Shown piece after piece: positions 57,139-64,000 of a stretch of 64,000 bases of DNA (position 1 is the stretch's first letter; each line of letters begins with the position of its first letter). Origin of the DNA: Thiotrichales bacterium 19S3-11 (GTDB taxonomy: Bacteria; Pseudomonadota; Gammaproteobacteria; Francisellales; Francisellaceae); contig JAKJJU010000005.1 of the NCBI GenBank assembly GCA_021713295.1, positions 1 through 64,000 on the forward strand, in the 5' to 3' direction. Below the pieces are notes generated by a model that saw only the letters and a program-made list of their open reading frames with translations, was not told the DNA's origin and made no database searches. The translations under genes were made by a program, and so were the position numbers.

Positions 57139-58269
57139 ATGAAAAAAATGTATTGGCATAGAAAGTTATTTCCAAGTTATATTATCTTATTGATTTGTTT
57201 GATTAGTCTTTTAAGCTTGTATTTAGTACAGACGTTTAAGACGGTGCATTATGGTGATTATTTCTATGATAAACTAGCGGCAGCGAAAACGACGTATACG
57301 GCATACAATGAAATTAAGCACTTGCGGATTGAAAAAGATATTAAAATTAATCCAAAGCTTGACCCATCAAAGTCTGGGTTGATTGGTGAAAAACAGTCAC
57401 CCACGACGACAGATTATGGTTCAATTTATGCAAAAAGAGCCAGCATAAACCCAAATTTTGCTGCTATTTTTGTTCAATGGTTAAAAGGTGACTTAGGCTT
57501 AAAAAAAGGGGATACCGTTGCAGTTACCATGACAGGTTCTTATCCTGCTTTAGATATTGCAATGCTAGCGGCAATTAAGGAATTGCAGCTTAGGCCATTG
57601 TTAGTGTTTACAGTTGGTGCATCAAATTATGGCGCTAATATTCCTGGGTTAACTTGGTTAGATATGTATCAGTATTTGGTTAAGCAAGGTGTCTTTAACT
57701 ATACACCTGTTGGTGTTTCTATAGGTGGTAGTCGAGACTATGGCTATGGATTATCTAAAGAAGGCATTAAAATTATTAAAGATACAATTAACAAGTCAGG
57801 TTATCATTTTATCGATAGTACAGGAACTATTGATGCAATTAATAAAAGAATGGCCTTATTTAAACAACACCAAGGTAAAGATGGTGTGAAAGCATTTATC
57901 AACGTTGGAGGGTCTATGGCTGCCATTGGCTTAAAACAAGTTGGTGATTCGTCAGTTAAACCAAAATCGATAAGTATTGGGGTTGTAACAAGCCTGCCTG
58001 TTGACTTAATTAAGGTAGATGATGTTGCTGTACGCTATCTTAAGCAGGGTATTCCAATTGTTAATGTTCGTGATATTGGTGATTTGGTTGAACAATATCA
58101 ATTTCCAAAATTTCCTCAGTATCAGCCGCTAATTGGTCAAGGGCCTATTTATGTTGCATTAGAATATAATAGAATGTATGCCTTGTTGGCTTTAGTCGTT
58201 AATATTATCGTTTTGTTATTAGCAGCAGTATTATCTAGGAAATATCTAATTACCTATAAAAAATCATAA
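57139..58269 (+). CDS. capA: Poly-gamma-glutamate system protein (PgsW/CapA-type)
   Basis: 376 residues from ATG 57139 (AAAGGAAAG upstream; a GTG at 57133 is also in frame). N-terminal membrane helix (YIILLICLISLLSLYLV), an extracytoplasmic domain with VAVTMTGSYPALDIAMLAAI, FTVGASNYGANIPGLTWLDM and FINVGGSMAAIG, and a C-terminal helix (YALLALVVNIIVLLLAAVLS). This matches the PgsW-type protein found in capBCA loci of Francisella and relatives rather than the metallophosphatase-like CapA of Bacillus. Its biochemical role is unknown. No separate glutamate racemase or capD-like hydrolase is present in the window. Confidence 0.88.
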   Translation: MKKMYWHRKLFPSYIILLICLISLLSLYLVQTFKTVHYGDYFYDKLAAAKTTYTAYNEIKHLRIEKDIKINPKLDPSKSGLIGEKQSPTTTDYGSIYAKRASINPNFAAIFVQWLKGDLGLKKGDTVAVTMTGSYPALDIAMLAAIKELQLRPLLVFTVGASNYGANIPGLTWLDMYQYLVKQGVFNYTPVGVSIGGSRDYGYGLSKEGIKIIKDTINKSGYHFIDSTGTIDAINKRMALFKQHQGKDGVKAFINVGGSMAAIGLKQVGDSSVKPKSISIGVVTSLPVDLIKVDDVAVRYLKQGIPIVNVRDIGDLVEQYQFPKFPQYQPLIGQGPIYVALEYNRMYALLALVVNIIVLLLAAVLSRKYLITYKKS

Positions 58270-58281
58270 ACTTTTACTGAG

Positions 58282-58300
58282 AGTTAACCAATGGTTAATT
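58282..58300. terminator. Hairpin between convergent capA and the orphan 58313-59254
   Basis: AGTTAACC, loop AAT, GGTTAATT: an 8-bp stem including one G-U pair, 12 bases after the capA stop and 12 bases from the convergent stop. No strong T-run, so terminator function is tentative. Confidence 0.4.
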
Positions 58301-58312
58301 ATAGTGAGTGGC

Positions 58313-59254
58313 CTATTGTTCAAGTGCGTATTCTGATGGAACCTTGGTAATCGCTTGTTGCTCTTGAAATGGCATTACAGGTATGGATTCACTTTTTGCT
58401 ACAGGTGGGTGCATTATTTCAAAAGCAGTTTGTGCAATTGGCCCAAAATCATCAGTTGAATCGCTTACTTTTTGTATCGTTAAATTAACGAAGTTTCGAT
58501 TGAATGATTCATAATAAAAAAAGCTTTTTGAGTTCCAATGCTCACCATTTTTACCTAAAGCTTCAAAAGCTTCAAGCGAAGATATTTCTTTTTCTTCTGA
58601 TTCGAGTTTCTCGATAATTTCTTTAGCTTTTGTAACTCGCTGATCATGCTCACTAAAGGGTAGTCTGCCCATGGCTGAGCGAGTGTAGGTGTCAAAATTC
58701 TTTAAGGCTTCTTTAGCTGCAGCAAGCACAATCACGCGTAAGTCTTCATCTGATTTGCTACGAATTAGTTCTACTGCGTCTTCTGCTGTTAGTTGAGTGT
58801 AATCTTGGCTATTCTCTTTCTTTTTATGATCTTCTATGGAAGTGGTCACTACTACCTCTTTTGGAGTCTCTAATTCCTTAAGATTACTTTGTAATTTATT
58901 AGCAGTATCTAAACTGACTTCAAGACTATCACTGACAGCTTCAGCTTTATCTTGATTAATACTAAAGTCAGTATTAATTTGCTGATGAAGGGTTTGACAT
59001 CTTAAGTGCGCTGAATTAGGCATTGAATTAGTTCTAAACCGTTCAAATTGTTGATTAATTTCATTATCAACACCTGAAATATCTTCATTTTCATTGATAA
59101 GCGCAATTTTTTTTTCAAATAACCTTGAAATATAATCAATCATGGCAAGCCATTGATTTTGTTGTTTAGTGAAACCACCATTACTTTTACGCTGTAATTT
59201 TTCAATATCAAGTTTGGCTTGATTAATAATATTTTGATAGCTTGCATCTAACAT
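58313..59254 (-). CDS. Orphan protein, paralogue family member A (DQRV-HWN)
   Basis: 313 residues from ATG 59254 (AAGGAGT upstream); a frame to 59287 lacks a ribosome site. No signal peptide or membrane helix. The N-terminal half is charged and helical (KLDIEKLQRK, KKIALINENEDISGV). The C-terminal half, from LTAEDAVELIRSKSDED, shares with the next gene the order: a small helical block, LPFSEHDQRVTKAKEIIEKL, GEHWNSKSFFYYESFNRNF, QKVSDSTDDFGPIA and MHPPV. The tail is QQAITKVPSEYALEQ. No known domain recognised. Convergent with capA across 43 bp, followed upstream by its paralogue after 236 bp. Candidate effector, by inference only. Confidence 0.65.
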   Translation of the reverse strand: MLDASYQNIINQAKLDIEKLQRKSNGGFTKQQNQWLAMIDYISRLFEKKIALINENEDISGVDNEINQQFERFRTNSMPNSAHLRCQTLHQQINTDFSINQDKAEAVSDSLEVSLDTANKLQSNLKELETPKEVVVTTSIEDHKKKENSQDYTQLTAEDAVELIRSKSDEDLRVIVLAAAKEALKNFDTYTRSAMGRLPFSEHDQRVTKAKEIIEKLESEEKEISSLEAFEALGKNGEHWNSKSFFYYESFNRNFVNLTIQKVSDSTDDFGPIAQTAFEIMHPPVAKSESIPVMPFQEQQAITKVPSEYALEQ

Positions 59255-59490
59255 AATAGACTCCTTGTCATTTTTACTTGAATTCAATTTCCATTAATTT
59301 TTAATTCAAAAATTAAAAATATGCTTAATAGCTTAGGAGATTTTATTAGTTAATACTATATGAAAATGCTTGAAAGTTATTACAGTTTTAGCTTTGCATT
59401 CGATAGGAGAATCACGATAAATAAGGGCAAATAAATGCAACAAATTGAATTTAAATTGTTTCAAATTGAATAATATGCTTGACTTTTAAT

Positions 59491-60624
59491 CTAATTTTCC
59501 ATTGTTAGTGAAGCATCTTTTAATGAGCTTACTTTATCCGCATCAAATAGGGGGGTATCTGGTATTACTGCCTTCGGTGGGTATAGTTGCATATAAGTAT
59601 CATAGGCGATATCACTATAGTCTTGGTGTGATTTATTTAGCTTTTGTAGCAGGCAATTCATAAGCAGTATATTATAAGAGTCATAATGAAACCATCCTTT
59701 TTGATTCCAATGACTGCCATTATCAAACGCTTCTTGTAATAATGCTGAATTAGATTCTACCGTTACTGTAGCACTGTCTGTTAAGCTAGCACTCAGTTGT
59801 TTAATAAAGGTTATGATTGTTTCAACTCTTTGATCATATTCACTGCCTGGAAGGTAGCGTAAATAGCCATTTTCACGATCGCTTTTAAATTGATTCAAAG
59901 ACGCTTCACAGGCAGAGCATAAAACCTTGCCAAAATCAGCCTGTTTTAGAGCATTATTAAAAGCTTCAACCGCGTTGGTAACTGATAATTGTTGAGGCTC
60001 AGCTTCTGCTTTTTCCTTGCTGTTGGAGTTAACTGTAAATGTAGGTTCATCTAAAGTTAATTCTTCATGTTTGGGTTGGCTAATTTTTACAGATGAACTA
60101 TCTGTAGTAGAAGAAGTACTAATAGTTACTTGAGCTTGACTAGTCTTAGGTTTCGTTGTGCTTTTCTTATCTATAGCATTTTCAGAAATATCTTCAATAC
60201 GACTTGAAAAAAGTTTTTGCAAGCCAAGAGATACTTTTCCAGGTGGGGATAATTTATACATACTCTGCATTGATAAAGATAGCTTTGATGTAACTTTTGA
60301 TAGCTCTTTACTATTTTCTTGTAATTGAACTTTGGTTGTTTCTAGTTTTAATTTGATATCATGACATTGTTCATCCGTTAGCTTATATAGATCTTTTTGC
60401 CTTAACATTCGCTCATATCGACTTTTTGTCTCTTTTAACTGAATAGTTTTACTTGTAACTTCTACTTTAAGGCATAAATTTTTTTCAAAATTATCAATGA
60501 CATTAATGCATTGAGCATAATTATTCCTTTTTTTCTCATCTAGATCAGTGCGATCAAGTTCAACTTCTAAGATTGCCTTGAATTCATTTATTTGTCTTGC
60601 TACCGATTGTGATAGTGCCAACAT
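59491..60624 (-). CDS. Orphan protein, paralogue family member B (DQRV-HWN)
   Basis: 377 residues; GGAGGAAA precedes the ATG at 60624. The N-terminal ~130 residues form coiled coil (VARQINEFKAILEVELDRTD, ETKSRYERMLRQKDLYKLTD). A Ser/Thr/Lys-rich linker (~150-205) leads to the domain shared with 58313-59254: LSVTNAVEAFNNALKQ, YLPGSEYDQRVETIITFIKQL, GSHWNQKGWFHYDSYN, QKLNKSHQDYSDIAYDTY and LYPPK. Identity is limited to these motifs, so the duplication is old. No signal peptide or known domain. AT content is high. It lies upstream of the paralogue in the same direction, separated by 236 bp, so each may have its own promoter. Confidence 0.65.
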   Translation of the reverse strand: MLALSQSVARQINEFKAILEVELDRTDLDEKKRNNYAQCINVIDNFEKNLCLKVEVTSKTIQLKETKSRYERMLRQKDLYKLTDEQCHDIKLKLETTKVQLQENSKELSKVTSKLSLSMQSMYKLSPPGKVSLGLQKLFSSRIEDISENAIDKKSTTKPKTSQAQVTISTSSTTDSSSVKISQPKHEELTLDEPTFTVNSNSKEKAEAEPQQLSVTNAVEAFNNALKQADFGKVLCSACEASLNQFKSDRENGYLRYLPGSEYDQRVETIITFIKQLSASLTDSATVTVESNSALLQEAFDNGSHWNQKGWFHYDSYNILLMNCLLQKLNKSHQDYSDIAYDTYMQLYPPKAVIPDTPLFDADKVSSLKDASLTMEN

Positions 60625-60821
60625 TTGGTTTCCTCCATGCTTAATTTTTGGCTAATATCAAGCTTAAAAAAGAGCTCATTAATATGCTATTTGAATATTG
60701 TTTCTAATATCTTGTTGATGAAGTCTTAGTTACTCTAGGGATTAAAATATAATTTTAAAAATATTTGTTTCAATAGTAATAAAATAAGAAGTCAAAAAAT
60801 TATGTTTAAATAATCAGCAGG

Positions 60822-61967
60822 TTAGATAAGATATAAAATTTGAATGGTATGAATGCTTCTAATTTCACGAGCAATCTTTTTGATTTGTGCTTTTAATACA
60901 TCTAATGATCCTTGAGAAGACAAATGCTCAGTATTTAAAATGACACTGGCATTAACTTTTTCTTTCGTATAGTAGAGGTCAACTCGTTGAATCGCGTTTT
61001 CTGGAATTAAGGTTTTAAGCTTTGGCATTAGCTCACTTAAAATTTCCATTCTTGTTGGTGGTAATTCAGATAAGCTAGGTAGACGTTCTGGGTGTTCATC
61101 GACATCGATATGAATTGTAACATCTTCAATATAGTCTATTTCAGAGGCTAATCTTGCACGGATACGTTCAGCAATATAGTGCCCTTCTGATGCTGTTGCC
61201 AATGGGTCTATTAGAATATGTGCATCAAGAAAAATATGACCAGCCATCAGGCGCGTTCGTGTTTGATGATGGCTTCTGACGCCTTCGGTTTTAGCGATAA
61301 TAGCATCAATTTTAGCAATAGTTTTTGGGTCAACAGCAGTATCAACTAATTCAGATATACCTCGCCAGCCCCATTTAATACCCATTTTGATAATCATTAA
61401 TGAAACAATGATTGCAGCTATAGGATCCATAAAGTGCCAACCCAAAAGTGAGCCAATTAATCCAACTAATACGATAATAGAGGATAAGCTGTCACTTCTG
61501 CTATGCCATGCATTAGCTCGTAATAGATCTGAGTGAATTTCATCAGCAGCCTTCATGGTATAGCGGTAGAGCCACTCGTTAGCAATGATAGAAATAATCG
61601 CAACGACTAACGTAAAGTAATCGGGGCGAAGTGCATCAGATTTTGCTACTTCTATTATCGCATCAAAAATAATGCCAAGACCGATGATGATAAGAAATAG
61701 GCCCAAGCCAACGGTTGCGATTGTTTCAATGCGGTGGTGCCCATAGGGGTGGTCATGATCAGCCCCTTTTTTGGCAAATTTTGCAGCCATCAAAACCAAA
61801 AAATCACCAAAAAGATCGGATAATGAATGAAGACCATCAGCAAATAAGGCGCTAGAATGGCCGAAAAAGCCGACAATTAATTTTAAAACAGCTAGGCCAA
61901 GATTAATGCCAGAGCCGACAAGTGTTACGCGTTTACTAATATCATAACGTTCTTCTTTAGTATACAT
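60822..61967 (-). CDS. Cation diffusion facilitator (FieF/MamB-like metal efflux)
   Basis: 381 residues. About six membrane helices, with metal-site motifs SALFADGLHSLSDLFGDFLV in helix 2 and ANAWHSRSDSLSSIIVLVG in helix 5 (the HD/DD pattern of CDF transporters). A His-rich loop (DHDHPYGHHRIETIATVGLG) sits between helices 2 and 3. The cytoplasmic domain (VRSHHQTRTRLMAGHIFLDAHILID, VTIHIDVDEHPE) is the usual metal-sensing ferredoxin-like fold, here extended by about 80 residues that form a second such domain (RVDLYYTKEKVNASVILN). Zn2+/Fe2+/Mn2+ export by proton exchange is likely; metal not determinable. Start ATG 61967 with TAGGAAA upstream. Confidence 0.9.
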   Translation of the reverse strand: MYTKEERYDISKRVTLVGSGINLGLAVLKLIVGFFGHSSALFADGLHSLSDLFGDFLVLMAAKFAKKGADHDHPYGHHRIETIATVGLGLFLIIIGLGIIFDAIIEVAKSDALRPDYFTLVVAIISIIANEWLYRYTMKAADEIHSDLLRANAWHSRSDSLSSIIVLVGLIGSLLGWHFMDPIAAIIVSLMIIKMGIKWGWRGISELVDTAVDPKTIAKIDAIIAKTEGVRSHHQTRTRLMAGHIFLDAHILIDPLATASEGHYIAERIRARLASEIDYIEDVTIHIDVDEHPERLPSLSELPPTRMEILSELMPKLKTLIPENAIQRVDLYYTKEKVNASVILNTEHLSSQGSLDVLKAQIKKIAREIRSIHTIQILYLI

Positions 61968-62191
61968 ATATGGATTTTCCTTTAGAAAATCTAACTATAA
62001 ATTAATGATAAATAATTAAGCTTTTACACATAGACATTGCTATAATGCACATGAAACTTAAAAACGTATTTCAGTGTAAAAGATTGTATTGATATTTGCA
62101 ACTTTGCGTTGACTGTACAAGTGTAATTAACTTCGTTAAAATAGCGAAATTATCTTAATGTATAAAGTGCATTCATTATAGGGAGAGTATC

Positions 62192-64000
62192 GTGTCTGAT
62201 ATTAAACAAAATGCAAAAACGGCCATTGTATTAGAGGATGGTGATAAAGTCATAGCCTATAGTCTTAAAAAGCTTCAAGAATTAACGGGTAAATCAATTA
62301 AGCGTTTGCCGTATTCAATTCGTGTGCTAGTTGAAAATCAGTTGCGAAACATTGATAACTATAAGGTTAAAGAAGAAGACTTAATGAAGGTATTAAATTG
62401 GGATGCTAAGGCAGTTAATCGTCCTGAAATACCACATATGCCAGCACGGGTTGTTATGCAAGATTTCACAGGTGTGCCAGCAGTTGTTGACTTAGCTTCA
62501 ATGCGTAAAGCATTTAAAGATGCCGGCGGTAATCCTGATAAAATTAATCCATTAGTTGATACGGCAATGGTTGTTGATCATTCCGTTCAAGTAGATTATT
62601 TTGGTAACGATCAGGCGTTAGATTTAAATGTTAAGCTTGAATATCAACGTAATAAGGAACGCTACAGCTTATTAAAATGGGGACAAAAAGCGTTTGATGA
62701 TTTTAAAGTTGTGCCACCAGGAATGGGTATTATCCATCAAGTTAATTTAGAATATTTAGCTCAAGTTGTTATGCAAAAAGATCAAGATGGTGAATCAATC
62801 GTTTATCCTGATACGTTAGTAGGGACAGACTCACATACAACAATGATCAATGGTATTGGTGTTATGGGTTGGGGTGTTGGAGGTATTGAGGCTGAAGCTG
62901 TTATGTTAGGCCAACCTTATTACATGGTGTTACCTGATGTTGTTGGTGTTAGGTTGACTGGAAAGTTACGTGAAGGCGTTACAGCAACGGATATGGTATT
63001 GACCATTACCGAATTATTACGTCAGCATGGTGTTGTTGGTAAGTTTGTTGAGTTTTTTGGTGAAGGTATTCAGCATATGTCATTACCCGATCGTGCAACA
63101 ATTGCTAATATGGCGCCGGAGTATGGTGCAACTATGGGCTTTTTCCCAGTTGACGATGTGACAGTTCATTATTTAAAACAATCTAATCGTTCCAATGTGG
63201 TTGAGCGTGTTGAGAAGGTGTTACATGAGCAGATGTTATATCGTCTAGATTCAGATGAAGAGCCTGAATATTCATCTATGGTTGAATTAGATTTATCAAC
63301 CGTTGATTCAACGTTAGCGGGACCAAAGCGACCACAAGATCGTGTTGCACTACGCAAGTTGCAAGCTGAATTTAAAGCCTCATTAACGCATGAACTTGGC
63401 TTGCATGGATTTGGCTTGAAAGAGCAAGAGCTTGCTAAAAAAGTTCTAGTTGAAGGAATGGATTGTGATATTACGCATGGTTCTGTTGCAATCGCTGCAA
63501 TTACCTCTTGTACAAATACATCAAATCCATCGGTATTAATAGGTGCAGGTCTTTTGGCTAAAAATGCAGTAGAAAAAGGCTTGAGTGTTAAACCATACGT
63601 TAAAACCTCACTAGCCCCTGGGTCACAGGTTGTTACCAATTATCTTCAAAAGTCAGGTTTATTGCAGTATCTTGAAGATTTAAAATTTAATATCGTTGGC
63701 TATGGTTGTACAACGTGTATTGGTAATAGTGGCTCGTTACCTGAGCCAGTGATTAACGCAATTGATGAAGGTGATTTAGTTGTTGCTTCAGTATCCAGTG
63801 GTAATCGCAATTTTGAAGGGCGTATTAATCCAAATGTTAAAGCTAATTATTTAGCATCACCGATTCATGTTGTTGCCTTTGCATTGGCTGGAACAGTTGA
63901 TTTCAATCCAGAAACAGATGCATTAGGCCAAGATAAAGCAGGTAATGATGTTTATTTAAAAGACATATGGCCAAGTAATCATGATATTGCAGAAATTCAA
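62192..64000 (+). CDS. acnA: Aconitate hydratase A, 3' end outside window
   Basis: The first 603 codons of AcnA (~890 residues expected) are open to the last base. The start is GTG 62192, set by GGGAGAG just upstream; protein begins VSDIKQNAKTAIVLEDG. AcnA/IRP-type motifs: DSHTTMINGIGVMGWGVGGI and GQPYYMVLPDVVGVRLTGKL. The 4Fe-4S ligands are Cys440 in ITSCTNTSNPSVLIGAG, and Cys506 and Cys509 in GYGCTTCIGNSG. It isomerises citrate to isocitrate in the TCA cycle; when iron is lost, AcnA-type proteins can bind mRNA. Divergent from the CDF gene across 224 bp, which holds TTGACT at 62109 but no clear -10 at the right distance. An opposite-strand frame at 63169-63639 is antisense to this gene. Confidence 0.96.
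   Translation, partial: MSDIKQNAKTAIVLEDGDKVIAYSLKKLQELTGKSIKRLPYSIRVLVENQLRNIDNYKVKEEDLMKVLNWDAKAVNRPEIPHMPARVVMQDFTGVPAVVDLASMRKAFKDAGGNPDKINPLVDTAMVVDHSVQVDYFGNDQALDLNVKLEYQRNKERYSLLKWGQKAFDDFKVVPPGMGIIHQVNLEYLAQVVMQKDQDGESIVYPDTLVGTDSHTTMINGIGVMGWGVGGIEAEAVMLGQPYYMVLPDVVGVRLTGKLREGVTATDMVLTITELLRQHGVVGKFVEFFGEGIQHMSLPDRATIANMAPEYGATMGFFPVDDVTVHYLKQSNRSNVVERVEKVLHEQMLYRLDSDEEPEYSSMVELDLSTVDSTLAGPKRPQDRVALRKLQAEFKASLTHELGLHGFGLKEQELAKKVLVEGMDCDITHGSVAIAAITSCTNTSNPSVLIGAGLLAKNAVEKGLSVKPYVKTSLAPGSQVVTNYLQKSGLLQYLEDLKFNIVGYGCTTCIGNSGSLPEPVINAIDEGDLVVASVSSGNRNFEGRINPNVKANYLASPIHVVAFALAGTVDFNPETDALGQDKAGNDVYLKDIWPSNHDIAEIQ

Noticed and set aside
62101-62142. TTGACT ... TAAAAT as the acnA promoter
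   Set aside because: The spacer is 22 bp, too long for a standard sigma-70 promoter.
63169-63639. Minus-strand 156-codon frame near the window end
   Set aside because: Lies wholly within acnA, whose 4Fe-4S motifs are on the plus strand at the same place.

Overview
The window is a contiguous stretch of an AT-rich (mid-30s % GC by eye) gammaproteobacterial chromosome. It carries gyrB, secA, priA, recG, dnaQ, sucCD, acnA, fur, bamE, murG and purD in ordinary, densely packed form. Several features point to the host-associated Legionellales / Thiotrichales-Francisellaceae-like part of the class: two LbtU-like outer-membrane porins, tandem POT peptide transporters, a capBCA (pgsB/pgsC/pgsW-type) cluster as in Francisella, a DsbG-like lipoprotein, and several long signal-less hypothetical proteins that look like secreted-effector candidates. 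The exact genus cannot be fixed from the sequence alone. I see no rRNA, tRNA, CRISPR array, insertion sequence, prophage or transposase.

Layout. 1-2138: the 3' part of a large Calx-beta repeat protein encoded by near-identical 351-bp tandem repeats. 2170-8525: bamE, fur, diaA, a membrane protein, a 2-Cys peroxiredoxin, an LbtU-like porin, dnaQ and a MaoC/PhaJ hydratase. 8703-17688: gyrB, an LPS-core-type glycosyltransferase, dciA opposite secA, a Bcr-type drug exporter and a protein-kinase-like orphan. 17694-25747: priA, two tandem POT peptide transporters, and a kdpD/kdpE-like pair whose KdpD lacks its N-terminal sensor half and which has no kdpFABC next to it. 25751-35202: deaD-type helicase, two small conserved genes, an orphan effector-like gene, mnmA, fadH, anmK, a small membrane protein and a DsbG-like lipoprotein. 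35432-47819: second LbtU-like porin, glpX, recG, asmA-like, lptM with a DUF481 protein, an MHS transporter, another orphan, and comF / bioC-like / serB-like genes. 47899-53450: purD, murG, a DotF/IcmG-shaped coiled-coil membrane protein and sucCD. 53646-62191: a PI-kinase/HipA-fold-like orphan, capBCA, two paralogous orphans and a cation-efflux transporter. The window ends inside acnA.

How the genes work together. Central metabolism (sucCD, acnA, glpX, fadH, the POT importers) fits a bacterium feeding on peptides and fatty acids and making sugars by gluconeogenesis. Envelope genes (bamE, lptM, asmA-like, murG, anmK, the glycosyltransferase, capBCA, the porins, the DsbG-like lipoprotein) form a second theme. 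The third theme is a scatter of orphan genes without signal peptides (16540-17688, 28445-29629, 44421-45548, 53646-55298, 58313-59254, 59491-60624). These sit between housekeeping genes, often with only a few bases to a convergent neighbour. Two have kinase-like catalytic motifs and two are paralogues of each other. The least described material is the paralogue pair at 58313-60624, the kinase-fold protein at 53646, and the possible secretion-system component at 50422-51123.
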